This document shows, piece by piece, positions 24,385-33,954 of a stretch of 64,000 nucleotides of DNA (within the stretch, counting starts at the first letter, position 1; every line of letters begins with the position of its first letter). Source of the DNA: Holophagales bacterium (GTDB lineage: Bacteria; Acidobacteriota; Thermoanaerobaculia; UBA5066). The notes beneath the pieces are model-generated. The model searched no databases and was not told the origin of the DNA. It saw only the letters and a program-made list of their open reading frames with translations. Made by a program: the position numbers and the translations under genes. Where the stretch lies: positions 1 through 64,000 of the forward strand of contig JADJVF010000010.1 of the NCBI GenBank assembly GCA_016716705.1, given 5' to 3'.

Positions 24385-27300
24385 ATGAGCCGCACGCCTC
24401 GTCTCGAAGAATCGCTCGCCCGCTGGGAATCGGCCCCTTCCGCGGAGAGGTCCGTCGAGCTCCTCGCCGCGGCGGAGGCGGCCCTCGCGTCGGAAGGCGC
24501 CGCGCCGGCGCTCTGGCACCGCTGGCTCGACACGACCCGCAAGCGCGATCACCTCCTCGCGCTGCCGGACCGCGCGGCGCGGCACCGGTGGGCCGACGCC
24601 GCGGTCGCGGCGGTCGCCGCCTCCCGTTACGGCCTCGCGGAAATGCTCTCCCAGCGGGTCCTGGCGCACCCCGGGAGAACCCTCTTCGCCGCCGGCCCCA
24701 CTTCCGGAGCGCCCCGCTGGAGCTACGCCCACGTCGCACGGCGCTCCGACGCGATCGCCGCCGCGCTGCTCGGCTTCGAGGACGAGCCCCGCGTGGCGAT
24801 CGTCTCGGAAAACGCCTTCGACTCCGCCTGCGTCGACCTCGCCTGCCTCACGCACGGCCTCCTCGTCTCGCCCGTCTCGCCTCACCTGAACCCCGGCGAG
24901 CTGACGGCCGCCTTCGACGCCCTCGGCGTGAACCTGGCCGTCGTGTCGTCGGAGGAGAGCCTCCGGCGCCTGCGGGAATCGGCCCGGCACGTGGCTCGTC
25001 CGTTCCGGGTCGTCCTCCTCGACGAGGCGGCCGAGCTGGCCGGAGAGGGCGACGTCGTCCTCGGCGAGGCGCTCGCCGCCCAGGCCGACGCCTCCGTCCC
25101 TCTCGCGCTGGCACGGGCCCCGCGGCGCGGCCTCCGCGAGACGTGCACCGTCCTCTTCACGTCGGGATCGACCGGCGGTCAGAAGGGGGTCGCCTTCTCG
25201 ATGGAGAACCTGGTGACGAAGAGGTTCGCGCGGGCCGCCGCGCTCCCCTTCGTCGGAGAGGAGGAGATCCTCCTCTGCTTCCTGCCGCTCTACCACACGT
25301 TCGGGCGCTACCTCGAGATGCTCGGGATGCTCTTCTGGGGCGGGACCTACGTCTTCGCCGGGAACCCGTCGCTCGACGGCCTCGCGGCGGGACTGAAGGA
25401 GGTCGAGCCGACCGGGCTGGTCTCGATCCCGATCCGCTGGACGCAGCTGGAGGCCCGCGCCCGCGCGGCGGCGGGCGAGGCCCCGTCGGCCGAAGCCGCG
25501 CAGGCCGCGCTCCGGACGGTCGTCGGCGGACGGCTTCGCTGGGGGCTCTCGGCGGCCGGCTACCTCGCGCCCCAGGTCTTCCGTTTCTTCCAGGCGCACG
25601 GCGTCGAGCTCTGCTCGGGCTTCGGGATGACCGAGGCGACGGGCGGCATCACGATGACGCCGCCGGGCGAGTACGAGGAAGGCTCCGTCGGCCTCCCCCT
25701 CCCGGGAATCCGGGTCCGCCTCGGCGAGAGCGACGAGCTGGAGATCGCCGGGCCCTACGTCGCGCGCTACCTCGACGAGCCCGGGACCGCCGGAGACGTG
25801 GAGCCCTGGGTGAAGACGGGGGACGTCTTCCGGCAGCGGGACAGCGGACACCTCGAGATCGTCGACCGTGTCAAGGACATCTACAAGAACAGCCGCGGGC
25901 GGACCGTCGCGCCCCGCCGCGTCGAGCAGCGCTTCGAAGGGGTGCCGGGAATCCGCCGGGTCTTCCTCGCGGGAGACGGGAGGGACGACAACGTCCTCCT
26001 CGTCGTCCCCGACCCCGACGATCCCGTCCTCGCGGGCGACCCCCAGGGCGAGGCGGCGCGCGACTACCTCCGCCGGATCGTCGCCGCCGCCAACCGCGAC
26101 CTGGCGACGTACGAACGCGTCGTCGACTTCGCCGTCCTCCCCCGCGACTTCTCGCTCGAGGCGGGAGAGCTGACCCCGAAAGGCTCCTACCGGCGGAAAA
26201 CGATCGAAAGGGCGTTCGCCGCCATCCTCGACGGCCTCTACCGGAGCCGCTTCGTGACGCTCGCGGGAGAAGGGGTCAAGGTGGACGTCCCGCGGTGGCT
26301 CTTCCGCGACCTCGGCCTCCTCGAAGGAGATCTCGTCCTCGAAGGAGGGCGCCTCGTCGACCGGCGTCGCGGGCGCTGGGCCACGCTCGCGGCGCGTCCC
26401 GACGGCGAGGAGATCCGCGTCGGAAGCCTCGCATACCGCTGCGCGGGCAGCAGGGTCGACCTCGGGCTCTTCGCCCGGCAGCCCCTTCTCTGGCTCGGGA
26501 ACGCCGAGCTCGCCGCCCTCCTCCCCGTGAAGGACGGATGGGATACACCCCTCCCCCGGTCCAGCGCGGAGGTCCTCCTGCCACCGCGCGACGAGGTGCC
26601 CGAGGGAGACCCCGGCGCGCCTCCGGATCCGCTCCCGACCCCCCAGCTCGCGGCGCTCCACCGCCTCTCGATCGCGGCGCTCTTCGGGCCGCCCGAAGAA
26701 GCGCTCGAGGCGGTCTCGCGCGCCGAGGCGCTCCTGCGACAGGGAGACCGGCGGACGGCCGAGCTCCTGAGGCGGCGGCTCCAGGCCCTCGCGCGGCACC
26801 CCGACGCGCGGATCCGATGCGAGGCCTATCGGGTCCTCCTTCTCGACGACCCGCTCGTCGACTCCGGGACGATCCTTCCGGCGTTTCTCCACGCGGGTCT
26901 CCCGTTTCTCTCCGAGGAGAGCATTTCCGCGATCGGGCGCGCCGACCTCGGCGAGGAGCGGCTCACCGCCCTTCGCCGGCGCCTCCACTCCTACCGCAAG
27001 GCGATGACGGGCCCGCTCGCCGCCGTGACGCGGCAGACGCTCGGCGACGTCCTCGAGCTTCTCGCCGGGTTCGCGAGGCACCATCCGGAAGACCACGCCG
27101 CCGTGCGCGCCGAGCTGGCGTCGTGGTCCATCCAGGCGAACGACCCGGACCTCGCCCGGCGGGCCGATGCGCTTTTCGACGGGCTCGGCGCCTGGCACGA
27201 GGAGACCGCCGCGGCCTCGGCGCTCCTCCCGCCCGTCTCCGAGGCCCGGCGCAAGCTCTGCTTCCGCGACGGTCTTCCGGAGGAGGAGATCCGCGCGATC

Positions 27301-28959
27301 GAGGGACTCCTCCTCGGCACGTCCTTCCTGCGCGAGTCGATCGAGCTCGCCTTCGAGACCGATCCGATCGACCTCGCCGACATCCCCGACGGGGGGATCT
27401 GGGTGACGCCCGTCCTCGCGCTCCACCGCCACCGCCTCTACCGCCTCTCGGTGAGGACGGCGGCGGGAGCGCACCACGACCTCCTCCTGACGGTGCGCAG
27501 CGACCTCGACTCGGAGGCGGTCCGCTCGACGACGCTGAGGATGATCTCGCTCGCCGGCCACCCCTGGGGCCCGCCCGTCGTGCCGCGCGTCGGCTCCTGG
27601 CGGCCGGACCTCGGCGCCCTCTCGCTCGCGTGGGTCGACGAGCTGACGCTCGCCGAACGGCTCCGGGACGCCGCCGTGCCGGGGCGCGCCCGGCCCGGCG
27701 AGGGGCACTCGGTGAAGAGCCTCGTCGTGCGCGCCCTCGCCGCCTTCTTCACGGCCTGGGAGAGGAGCGATCGCGCCCTCGTCCCCGGCGCCGTCGCGCC
27801 GTCGAACGTCGCGGTGCCGGCCGAGGACTACCGCGAAGGGGCGTGCCTTCTCTCGATCTCGGGGTGGAGGCCGTATTCGGGGCCGTTCGATCTCGTCGAA
27901 CCGATGCTCCGGAACGTCTTCCGCGAGACGGCTGCCCTCGCGCCGCGCCTCGGTTCGATCCTCGATCCCGCATGGATCGTCGACGCCGTCTTCGAGGCTC
28001 TCGGCGAGAACGAGGCTCGCGGCTTTCTCCGTGACCTGCGCGGGGCGCCCCCCGTACCGGCCGGGGGAACCCTGGGCGCGCTTCTCGCCGCCGTCGACGC
28101 GGCCCTGGCCACGGCCCCGGGCGACAGGATCCCTCTGACCCTCGAGACCGCCGTGACCCGCTTCGAGGCGTGGGAGAAGGAACGTCCCGAAGCCCCTCTC
28201 CCCGAACGGGAGAAGACGGCCGAGGCCCTCCTTCGGATCTATCGCGTCGACACGCTCGGCGAGGAGGCGCGCTACCGGCTCTTCCGCCGGACGGTCTTCT
28301 CGCGCTCGGCGCCCGAGGTCCTCCAGGCCTTCGACGCCCTCCTCGCCGCCCTGCGAGCCCGCTCCGGCGCCCGCCCCTCGCACCTCGTCGAGCTGGAAGG
28401 GCTCCACTCCGCGCTGAAGAGCGACGAGGAGCGGCACGCCTTCGCGCGCCTCGTCTTCCCCGCCGCGCGGACCAGCCGGCCCGTCGAGGTGACGGTCGTC
28501 GGCGACGCAGTCAAGCACGTCGTCCTCGCGACGGAGCTGGTCGACCGGATGGACGCGGCCTGGACCGTCCGCGACCCCGTCGACGCCGGCGAGGTGGGGC
28601 GCCTCTACCGCCTCTTCGTCCGGGCCGGCCTCCCGCGCGCCTTCTCGGCCGACCGGCGCTACCTCGTCATCCTCGACTCCGGAGAGCGGATCGTCGGCGG
28701 AGTCTCGTATTCCCTCCTCGGCGGGGACACCGCCCAGCTCGACGGCCTCGTCGTCGCGCCGAGCCTCCGCGGCCGGGGTCTCTCCGCCGCCCTCCTGGAC
28801 GACCTCTGCACCCGCCTCGCCGCGCTCGGCGTGAAGGCGCTGCTCGCCCACTTCGCCTTCCGCAACGTCCCGCTTCCGGGCTTTCGCCTCGACCGGCGCC
28901 TCGGCGGACTCGTCCGCGACTTGACGGCCGACACGGAGGGGACGGCGGAGCTGGCGTAG
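24385..28959 (+). CDS. giant acyl-CoA-synthetase / unknown central region / GNAT fusion protein
   Basis: 1524 residues from ATG 24385, in one unbroken frame. Residues about 75-640 form an AMP-dependent acyl-CoA synthetase: LFTSGSTGGQKGV (P-loop, about 256), LPLYHTFGRYLEMLGMLFWGG, SGFGMTEATGGI, and DVFRQRDSGHLEIVDRVKDIYKNSRGR, where the usual C-domain lysine region ends in GELTPKGSYRRKTIE. Residues about 650-1370 are helical and match no family I know (RRLQALARHPDARIRCEAYRVLL looks HEAT-like; ELTLAERLRDA and the stretch around 1120-1220 recall a kinase-like region). Residues about 1400-1500 are a GNAT acetyltransferase with QLDGLVVAPSLRGRGLSAALL, the acetyl-CoA-binding loop. It could activate an acid and transfer an acyl group to a protein or small amine within one chain. 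Confidence 0.85.
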   Translation: MSRTPRLEESLARWESAPSAERSVELLAAAEAALASEGAAPALWHRWLDTTRKRDHLLALPDRAARHRWADAAVAAVAASRYGLAEMLSQRVLAHPGRTLFAAGPTSGAPRWSYAHVARRSDAIAAALLGFEDEPRVAIVSENAFDSACVDLACLTHGLLVSPVSPHLNPGELTAAFDALGVNLAVVSSEESLRRLRESARHVARPFRVVLLDEAAELAGEGDVVLGEALAAQADASVPLALARAPRRGLRETCTVLFTSGSTGGQKGVAFSMENLVTKRFARAAALPFVGEEEILLCFLPLYHTFGRYLEMLGMLFWGGTYVFAGNPSLDGLAAGLKEVEPTGLVSIPIRWTQLEARARAAAGEAPSAEAAQAALRTVVGGRLRWGLSAAGYLAPQVFRFFQAHGVELCSGFGMTEATGGITMTPPGEYEEGSVGLPLPGIRVRLGESDELEIAGPYVARYLDEPGTAGDVEPWVKTGDVFRQRDSGHLEIVDRVKDIYKNSRGRTVAPRRVEQRFEGVPGIRRVFLAGDGRDDNVLLVVPDPDDPVLAGDPQGEAARDYLRRIVAAANRDLATYERVVDFAVLPRDFSLEAGELTPKGSYRRKTIERAFAAILDGLYRSRFVTLAGEGVKVDVPRWLFRDLGLLEGDLVLEGGRLVDRRRGRWATLAARPDGEEIRVGSLAYRCAGSRVDLGLFARQPLLWLGNAELAALLPVKDGWDTPLPRSSAEVLLPPRDEVPEGDPGAPPDPLPTPQLAALHRLSIAALFGPPEEALEAVSRAEALLRQGDRRTAELLRRRLQALARHPDARIRCEAYRVLLLDDPLVDSGTILPAFLHAGLPFLSEESISAIGRADLGEERLTALRRRLHSYRKAMTGPLAAVTRQTLGDVLELLAGFARHHPEDHAAVRAELASWSIQANDPDLARRADALFDGLGAWHEETAAASALLPPVSEARRKLCFRDGLPEEEIRAIEGLLLGTSFLRESIELAFETDPIDLADIPDGGIWVTPVLALHRHRLYRLSVRTAAGAHHDLLLTVRSDLDSEAVRSTTLRMISLAGHPWGPPVVPRVGSWRPDLGALSLAWVDELTLAERLRDAAVPGRARPGEGHSVKSLVVRALAAFFTAWERSDRALVPGAVAPSNVAVPAEDYREGACLLSISGWRPYSGPFDLVEPMLRNVFRETAALAPRLGSILDPAWIVDAVFEALGENEARGFLRDLRGAPPVPAGGTLGALLAAVDAALATAPGDRIPLTLETAVTRFEAWEKERPEAPLPEREKTAEALLRIYRVDTLGEEARYRLFRRTVFSRSAPEVLQAFDALLAALRARSGARPSHLVELEGLHSALKSDEERHAFARLVFPAARTSRPVEVTVVGDAVKHVVLATELVDRMDAAWTVRDPVDAGEVGRLYRLFVRAGLPRAFSADRRYLVILDSGERIVGGVSYSLLGGDTAQLDGLVVAPSLRGRGLSAALLDDLCTRLAALGVKALLAHFAFRNVPLPGFRLDRRLGGLVRDLTADTEGTAELA

Positions 28960-28962
28960 AGT
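28957..28962 (+). promoter_or_regulatory. TAGAGT box 7 bases before the YjbQ start
   Basis: TAGAGT begins at the TAG stop of the fusion gene and is followed by seven bases and GTG 28970 (then ATG 28973). Same spacing as the other suspected leaderless starts. Confidence 0.35.
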
Positions 28963-28969
28963 CGCTGCC

Positions 28970-29389
28970 GTGATGCAGCGGCAGGAGCGGCTCGAGCTGA
29001 GAATGCCGGGACGAGGCCTCCACGAGGTGACCGCCTCCGTCTCGGCAGTCGTCACGCGAAGCGGTGTGACGACCGGCCTCTGCGTCGTCTTCTGTCCCCA
29101 CACGTCGGCGAGCCTCCTCCTGCAGGAGAACGCCGACCCGTCGGCGCGCGCCGACCTCCTCGCCTTCTTCGCCCGCCTCGCGCCCGACGGCGACCCGCGC
29201 TACTCCCACGACGCCGAAGGAGACGACGACATGGCGGCCCACCTGCGGGGCGCGGTGACCCGTTCGAGCGAGACGATCCCCGTCGCCGGCGGCCGCCTCG
29301 CCCTCGGAACGTGGCAGGGGATCTACCTCGCCGAGCACCGGACCTCGCCGCACCGGCGCTCGCTCGTCGTCCACGTCTTCGGGGAATGA
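28970..29389 (+). CDS. yjbQ: YjbQ / UPF0047 family protein (secondary thiamine-phosphate synthase type)
   Basis: 139 residues from GTG 28970 (or 138 from ATG 28973). Conserved UPF0047 motifs are all present: GLCVVFCPHTSASLLLQENAD, DDMAAHLRGAVTRSSETIPV and LALGTWQGIYLAEHR. The YjbQ family has weak thiamine-phosphate synthase activity in E. coli, and its true physiological role is unsettled. Complete single domain, cytoplasmic. Its TGA overlaps the ATG of the esterase gene (ATGA). Confidence 0.92.
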   Translation: MMQRQERLELRMPGRGLHEVTASVSAVVTRSGVTTGLCVVFCPHTSASLLLQENADPSARADLLAFFARLAPDGDPRYSHDAEGDDDMAAHLRGAVTRSSETIPVAGGRLALGTWQGIYLAEHRTSPHRRSLVVHVFGE

Positions 29390-32097
29390 GCGCCGTGAGA
29401 CGGCTCCTTCCGGCCGTCGCGCTGCTGACGGCGCTCCTTCTCGCCGCGGCGCCGGCCGCCACGGCGCCCCTCCCGTCCGGCTGGCTCCTCACCCTCTCCT
29501 ACCGCTCGCCGGCCGACGGCGTCGAGCGCGTCTACGATCTCCGCATTCCGACGACGTGGGACGGAACGAGCCTCCTTCCGGCGATCCTCTTCCTGCACGG
29601 ACGCGGCGGGACGAGGCTGCAGTTCGAACGCTCCGAGCACTTCGCCGAGGCCGAAGCCAGAGGCGCCGTCCTCGTCTTCTGGGAGGGACGCCGCGTGCCG
29701 GCCACCGGCGGCATCCCTTCGACCTTCTACGTCGACGGCGCCAACGGCGTCCCGGACGAGACGGACATCCTGGCCTGCCTCGACGACGCCCTGGCTCGGG
29801 CGCCGATCGACCCCGACCGGGTCGCCCTCGCGGGCTTCTCGCAGGGAGGGCGCGGGGCGCTGACCGTCGGCCTCCTGAACCCGACGCGCTTCGCCGCCGT
29901 GATCGACGGCGCCGGGCCGACGGACGCCTTCCAGGGGCAGCTCTGGGTCCCCTCGTTCACGGATTTCATCTCTGCCGCCGGAGGTCCGCCCTCTGCCGGC
30001 GGCGAAGTCCTCGCACGCTGGTTCGAGCTCTCGCCACGCTTCCTCCTGCCGAACGCGAGGAACCTGTTCGTGGCCGTCCTCCACGGCCAGGCGGACGACA
30101 GCGTTCCCGACTCGACCGCCTTCTTCCCCTACCGGAACGGGCACCACATCAGCGTGACGCCGGGCTTCACCGACGCGCGCGGAACGCGCCCGACGCTCTC
30201 CGAGCTCCACGCGGACGACCCCGCGGGCTACGAATTCACGACGCGGTTCCCCTCCGACGTGGGGCACGAGAATCTTCGCCTCCTCCCTCCCGCCGTTCTC
30301 TTCGACGCGGCGCTCGCTCGGGTCCGCCCCCTGCGCCCCGACCGTGTCGTCGGCGTCTCCTTCGGCTCGCGGGAAAGGACGTTCCACTGGGCCCGCCTGG
30401 CGCGAACCAGCGCCCCCGACGGCACGCGGGCCTTCCTCGACGCCCGGGCCGACGTCGCGGCAAACCGGGTCGACCTCGAGTTCGAGGGACCGGTCCGGAT
30501 TCGCCTGGACCTCCCGGCTGCCGGCCTCGACGCGTCTCGGACTCTCTCGCTGCACCTCGCTGGCAGTACGCGGCTGGACCTCGCGCTCGCCGGCCCGTTC
30601 GCCCCGAGGCTTCTCGCGACACTCGACGGATCTCCGATCGTCTTCGAGCGGACGACGGAGGGGGCGCTTCTCTCCGCCCTCGTTCCGGGCCCGTCCGGCT
30701 CCCTTCTCGTCGTTTCACCCGCGCCCGCGGGCCCCGTCGCCGAGACGGACCTGCTCGTTCCTGCACTGGTCCGGGCGGAGGGGGCGAACGGGGCGACCTA
30801 CGCGACGGTCCTCACCGTCGGCAACCTCTCCGAGAGAGAGGTGCTTCTCGAAGCGCTCCTCCTCGACGGCTTCTCGGCGCCGTTCCCTCTCTCGGTTCCG
30901 GCCCGCTCGAGCCGGGCGTTCGCTTCGGGCGACCTCCTGGCCACGGGGACGCCCGGCCCCGTCGCCTCGCCGCTGCGCCTCCGCGTCGTGTCGGGTGACG
31001 CCGGCGCCGTCGCGGCTTCGGCACGGGTCTTCAACACGACGGCGCTCGGAACCTACGGGCTCTCGTTTCCGGTCCAGCCCGCAGGCGGAAGCGTCCTAGG
31101 ACACGGCGAAACGGCTCACCTCTTCGGCCCGGTGGACTCGCGCCACGAAAGGACGAACGTCTCGCTCTTCGCGCCCTTCGAGGTCTCGGCGGTCGAGGTC
31201 GCCGTCCTCGACGGCGCGGGCCTTCCTCTCCGCACCGTTCGCGTCGACCTCGCTCCGCTTCGCCGCGCCCAGCTCGACGACATCCTCGCGGAAAGCGAGG
31301 CGCGGGGCCTCTCGGTCCGCGTCACCGTTCTGGCCGGGCGGGTCCAGGTCTACGGGACCGCCATCTCCAACCTCTCGACGAACGACCCCTGGCGCATACC
31401 CGCACTCCCTTCCAGCGGTGCGTCCTCCGAGTGGACCGTTCCGGCGGTCGCTTCGGCGGAGGGACGGAACGGGGCGTACTTCCGTAGCGACCTCTTCCTC
31501 CTCTCCCCGGCCGGGGCGACGCTCGACGCGACGCTCCTCCCGCGCGACGGCAGCCCGCCCGAGACGGTCCGCCTCGCGCTCGGAGCGGGAGAGCTCCGCG
31601 TCGTCCCCGACCTCCTCGTCTCCCTCTTTCCCACGAAGGCGCCCGGGGCCGGAGCGCTCCTCCTCTCGTCGACAGCCGGGCTCCTGCCCCTGGCCGTGAC
31701 GCGGAGCGACCCGCCGACCGGCCCCTCCTCCCAGGACCTTTCGTGTATCCCCCTGGGAGCCGAGGCGACGCCGGAACGTCCCGTCGCGTTCGCGGGTGTC
31801 GACGAGTCGCCCGCCGCCCGGTCGAACCTCGTCCTCGTCGCTCCCGGGGCGGCCTCGCGGGTGCGGCTCGTCCTCTTCGCGAGGGACGGCGTCCGCGGAG
31901 AGCTCGTCGTCGAGGTCGGAACCGGTCGCGTCGTCCAGCTCGATTCGTTCCCGGCGCTCTTCCCGGGCGGCCCGATCGAGGGAGCGACGCTCCTCGTCCT
32001 GCCGGAGGCGGGAGCGGTGGTCGCGTCCGTGGCGCGGATCGACAACGCGTCGAACGACCCTGCGGGGCTCGCCCCGCTACGGGTCGACCCGCCCTGA
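29386..32097 (+). CDS. secreted alpha/beta-hydrolase esterase with duplicated C-terminal modules
   Basis: 903 residues from ATG 29386. Signal peptide (LLPAVALLTALLLAAAPAATA). The catalytic domain (about 30-330) is a PHB-depolymerase/feruloyl-esterase-like alpha/beta hydrolase: ILFLHGRGGTRLQFE, nucleophile elbow GFSQGG near residue 150, VAVLHGQADDSVPDST for the acid and VGHENL for a possible histidine. After a beta-rich linker, two roughly 225-residue repeats follow. Each starts with a VPA..AEG.NGA block (about 455 and 682) and has a second half with a D...R.N/S.V.L.AP block (about 578 and 798). Such repeats suggest surface or polymer attachment. Convergent with, and overlapping by 21 bases, the glycosyltransferase gene. 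Confidence 0.82.
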   Translation: MSAVRRLLPAVALLTALLLAAAPAATAPLPSGWLLTLSYRSPADGVERVYDLRIPTTWDGTSLLPAILFLHGRGGTRLQFERSEHFAEAEARGAVLVFWEGRRVPATGGIPSTFYVDGANGVPDETDILACLDDALARAPIDPDRVALAGFSQGGRGALTVGLLNPTRFAAVIDGAGPTDAFQGQLWVPSFTDFISAAGGPPSAGGEVLARWFELSPRFLLPNARNLFVAVLHGQADDSVPDSTAFFPYRNGHHISVTPGFTDARGTRPTLSELHADDPAGYEFTTRFPSDVGHENLRLLPPAVLFDAALARVRPLRPDRVVGVSFGSRERTFHWARLARTSAPDGTRAFLDARADVAANRVDLEFEGPVRIRLDLPAAGLDASRTLSLHLAGSTRLDLALAGPFAPRLLATLDGSPIVFERTTEGALLSALVPGPSGSLLVVSPAPAGPVAETDLLVPALVRAEGANGATYATVLTVGNLSEREVLLEALLLDGFSAPFPLSVPARSSRAFASGDLLATGTPGPVASPLRLRVVSGDAGAVAASARVFNTTALGTYGLSFPVQPAGGSVLGHGETAHLFGPVDSRHERTNVSLFAPFEVSAVEVAVLDGAGLPLRTVRVDLAPLRRAQLDDILAESEARGLSVRVTVLAGRVQVYGTAISNLSTNDPWRIPALPSSGASSEWTVPAVASAEGRNGAYFRSDLFLLSPAGATLDATLLPRDGSPPETVRLALGAGELRVVPDLLVSLFPTKAPGAGALLLSSTAGLLPLAVTRSDPPTGPSSQDLSCIPLGAEATPERPVAFAGVDESPAARSNLVLVAPGAASRVRLVLFARDGVRGELVVEVGTGRVVQLDSFPALFPGGPIEGATLLVLPEAGAVVASVARIDNASNDPAGLAPLRVDPP

Positions 32098-32874
32098 GCG
32101 TCCGCCGCCGAGCCTGTCCTTCTCCCGCTCCGACTCTTCCACGAGAAAGGCGGCCCGCAGGAGGTAGTACCAGGCGTGAAGGAGCGCGACGCCAACGCCG
32201 GCGCGCCCGTCGAGGAAGCCTCTCTTGAGGACCCAGCTCTTGAGGAACTCCAGCGGCGGTCGGAAGAAGACGGGAAGGACACGGCCCCTCGCACCCCGGT
32301 CGAAGCGGTCGAGGGCGGAGAGCCTCGCGTAGAGAGTGTTCTTCCGAACGGCGTCGGCGACGTCGCGGTAGGGAAAATGGAATATCGGCGAGGACAGGTC
32401 CCGCACCCGGCCATCCGTCTCGATCCGTTCGTGAACCCGCCCCCCCGCGGCGCGCAGGCCTTGCGAGCGGAGACCGAGGCGGAGCTTGCGGTCGGGCGAC
32501 CAGACGCCGTGCCGGATCGGCTGCGCGCCGATGTGCGAGAGGCGCGGCATGCGGAAGGCCGCCGCCCCGTCCGGAGATTCGACGACCCGGCGGACCTCTT
32601 CTGCAAGGCCGGGCGACACCCGTTCGTCGGCATCGAGGACGAGCACCCAGTCGTGCCTGGCGAGCGCGAGCGCCCGGTTGCGCGTGGCGACGTAGCCCTC
32701 CCACGGGATCGACTCGACACGAGCTCCGGCCGACCGGGCGAGCTCCACGGTGCCGTCGGTCGAGCCGGTGTCGGCCACGAGGACCTCTTCGGCCCAGCCG
32801 ACCGAGGCGAGGGAGGGACCGAGCCGGTCGACTTCGTCCTTCACCATGAAGACGACGGAGACGGCGGGCCGCAT
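32077..32874 (-). CDS. family 2 glycosyltransferase, WaaE/KdtX-like
   Basis: 265 residues from ATG 32874. GT2 features: AVSVVFMVKDEVDRL, VADTGSTDGTVELA, NRALALARHDWVLVLDADERVS (DxD-type DAD), then HFPYRDVADAVRKNTLYARLSA and a hydrophobic C-terminus HAWYYLLRAAFLVEE. This matches the LPS-core beta-1,4-glucosyltransferase type (WaaE) that recognises heptose. The gene is divergent from the heptosyltransferase gene with 24 bases between starts, in an LPS-core gene context. Confidence 0.88.
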   Translation of the reverse strand: MRPAVSVVFMVKDEVDRLGPSLASVGWAEEVLVADTGSTDGTVELARSAGARVESIPWEGYVATRNRALALARHDWVLVLDADERVSPGLAEEVRRVVESPDGAAAFRMPRLSHIGAQPIRHGVWSPDRKLRLGLRSQGLRAAGGRVHERIETDGRVRDLSSPIFHFPYRDVADAVRKNTLYARLSALDRFDRGARGRVLPVFFRPPLEFLKSWVLKRGFLDGRAGVGVALLHAWYYLLRAAFLVEESEREKDRLGGGRSGRVDP

Positions 32875-32880
32875 CCGTCG

Positions 32881-32888
32881 ATTATGCT
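32881..32888. promoter_or_regulatory. overlapping divergent -10 boxes between the two LPS transferase genes
   Basis: On the reverse strand CATAAT (32886-32881) lies six bases before ATG 32874. On the forward strand TATGCT (32883-32888) lies ten bases before GTG 32899. The boxes share bases, so the two promoters would compete or be fired alternately. -35 boxes would lie inside the opposite genes and are not clear. Confidence 0.4.
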
Positions 32889-32898
32889 GGACCACCGG

Positions 32899-33950
32899 GT
32901 GAAGATCCTCCTGCGTGCCACGAACTGGGTCGGGGACGTCGTCATCTCGCTTCCCGCCTTCGCGCCCTCAGGGCCCATCACCCCGGGGACCGGATCTCCG
33001 TCCTCGCGCGCCCGTGGGTCGCCGCCCTCTACCGTCTTCTTCCCGAGGTCGACGAGGTCCTGGTCGAGGAGCCGAAGGGACGTCACTCCGGCGCCGCCGG
33101 TCGCGCCGCCCTGGCCGCCGAGCTGCACGAGAAGGGGTTCGACCGCGCGATCCTCCTGCCTCGCAGCTTCGCGACGGCATGGACGGCCTACCGCGCCGGC
33201 ATCCCGGAACGGTGGGGCTACCGGGGAGAGCTGCGATCCGTCCTCCTCACGCATCCGGTTCCGTTCTCGAGGCCTCCGGGAGAGCACGAGGTCTTCCGCC
33301 ACCTCCGGCTCGTCGCTGCGACGGGTGTTCCCGTGCCCGGAATTCCCGACGCCACATGGCCCGTCTCCGAGGCTCTCCGCCGCTCGGCGCGCACGAAGCT
33401 GGCAGGAGAGGGAGTTCCCGACGGCCCCTTCGCGGCGGCCCACGTCGCCTCCTTCGCCCACGAGGCCAAGCGCTGGCCGGAAGAACGCTTCGCTGCGCTC
33501 TTCTCCCATCTCGCCGCGGTGCGGCATCTCCCGATCGTCCTTCTCGGCAGCGCCAGCGAGGCGCTCGTGAACGCCCGCGTCGCCTCGCTCGCCGCCGGCG
33601 CGCACGTCTTCGACCTCGCCGGGAAGACCTCGCTCCCCGAGGTCCTCGGCATCGTCTCCCTGGCGGACCTCTTCGTCGGCAACGACTCGGGCCTCGCGCA
33701 CCTGGCCAACGCCGCCGGGACGCCGACGACCGTCGTCTTCGGCCCCACCGATCCCGACGCGACGCGACCCTGGGACGGCCCTCGCCCCGACGGCCGACCC
33801 GTCCGCCTCCGGGTCGTCCGCGAGCGCGTCCTCTGCGCCCCCTGCCGCTTCACCCGCTGTCCCCTCGACCACGCCTGCATGACCGGCGTTTCCGTCGGAA
33901 GCGTGGAGCCAGGCCTGCGTTCTTCACCTTACGGCGGCGCCGTAAAGTAG
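32899..33950 (+). CDS. ADP-heptose:LPS heptosyltransferase (one frameshift)
   Basis: About 350 residues. GTG 32899 gives KILLRATNWVGDVVISLPA, the standard start of the RfaF/WaaF family; ATG 32884 would add five residues. The frame shifts near 32965 between LPAF and ALRAHHPGDRISVLARPW. The rest is clean: AAHVASFAHEAKRWPEERFAAL, IVLLGSASE, SLADLFVGNDSGLAHLANAAGTPTTVVFGPTDP (GT9 donor site), and LCAPCRFTRCPLDHACM. It adds L-glycero-D-manno-heptose to the LPS inner core, the product of the gmhA/hldE/gmhB genes that face it. It ends four bases before the gmhA stop. Confidence 0.9.
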
Positions 33951-33954
33951 AAAA

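Noticed and set aside
24355..29103. Very long reverse-strand open frame (over 1500 codons), and similar ones at 4004-7390, 44449-49311 and 54566-58780
   Set aside because: They lie opposite to or out of frame with clear genes and are full of Arg, Pro, Ala and Gly. High GC removes stop codons, so long empty frames are expected. Only the end of the last one (58406-58780) is a real gene.
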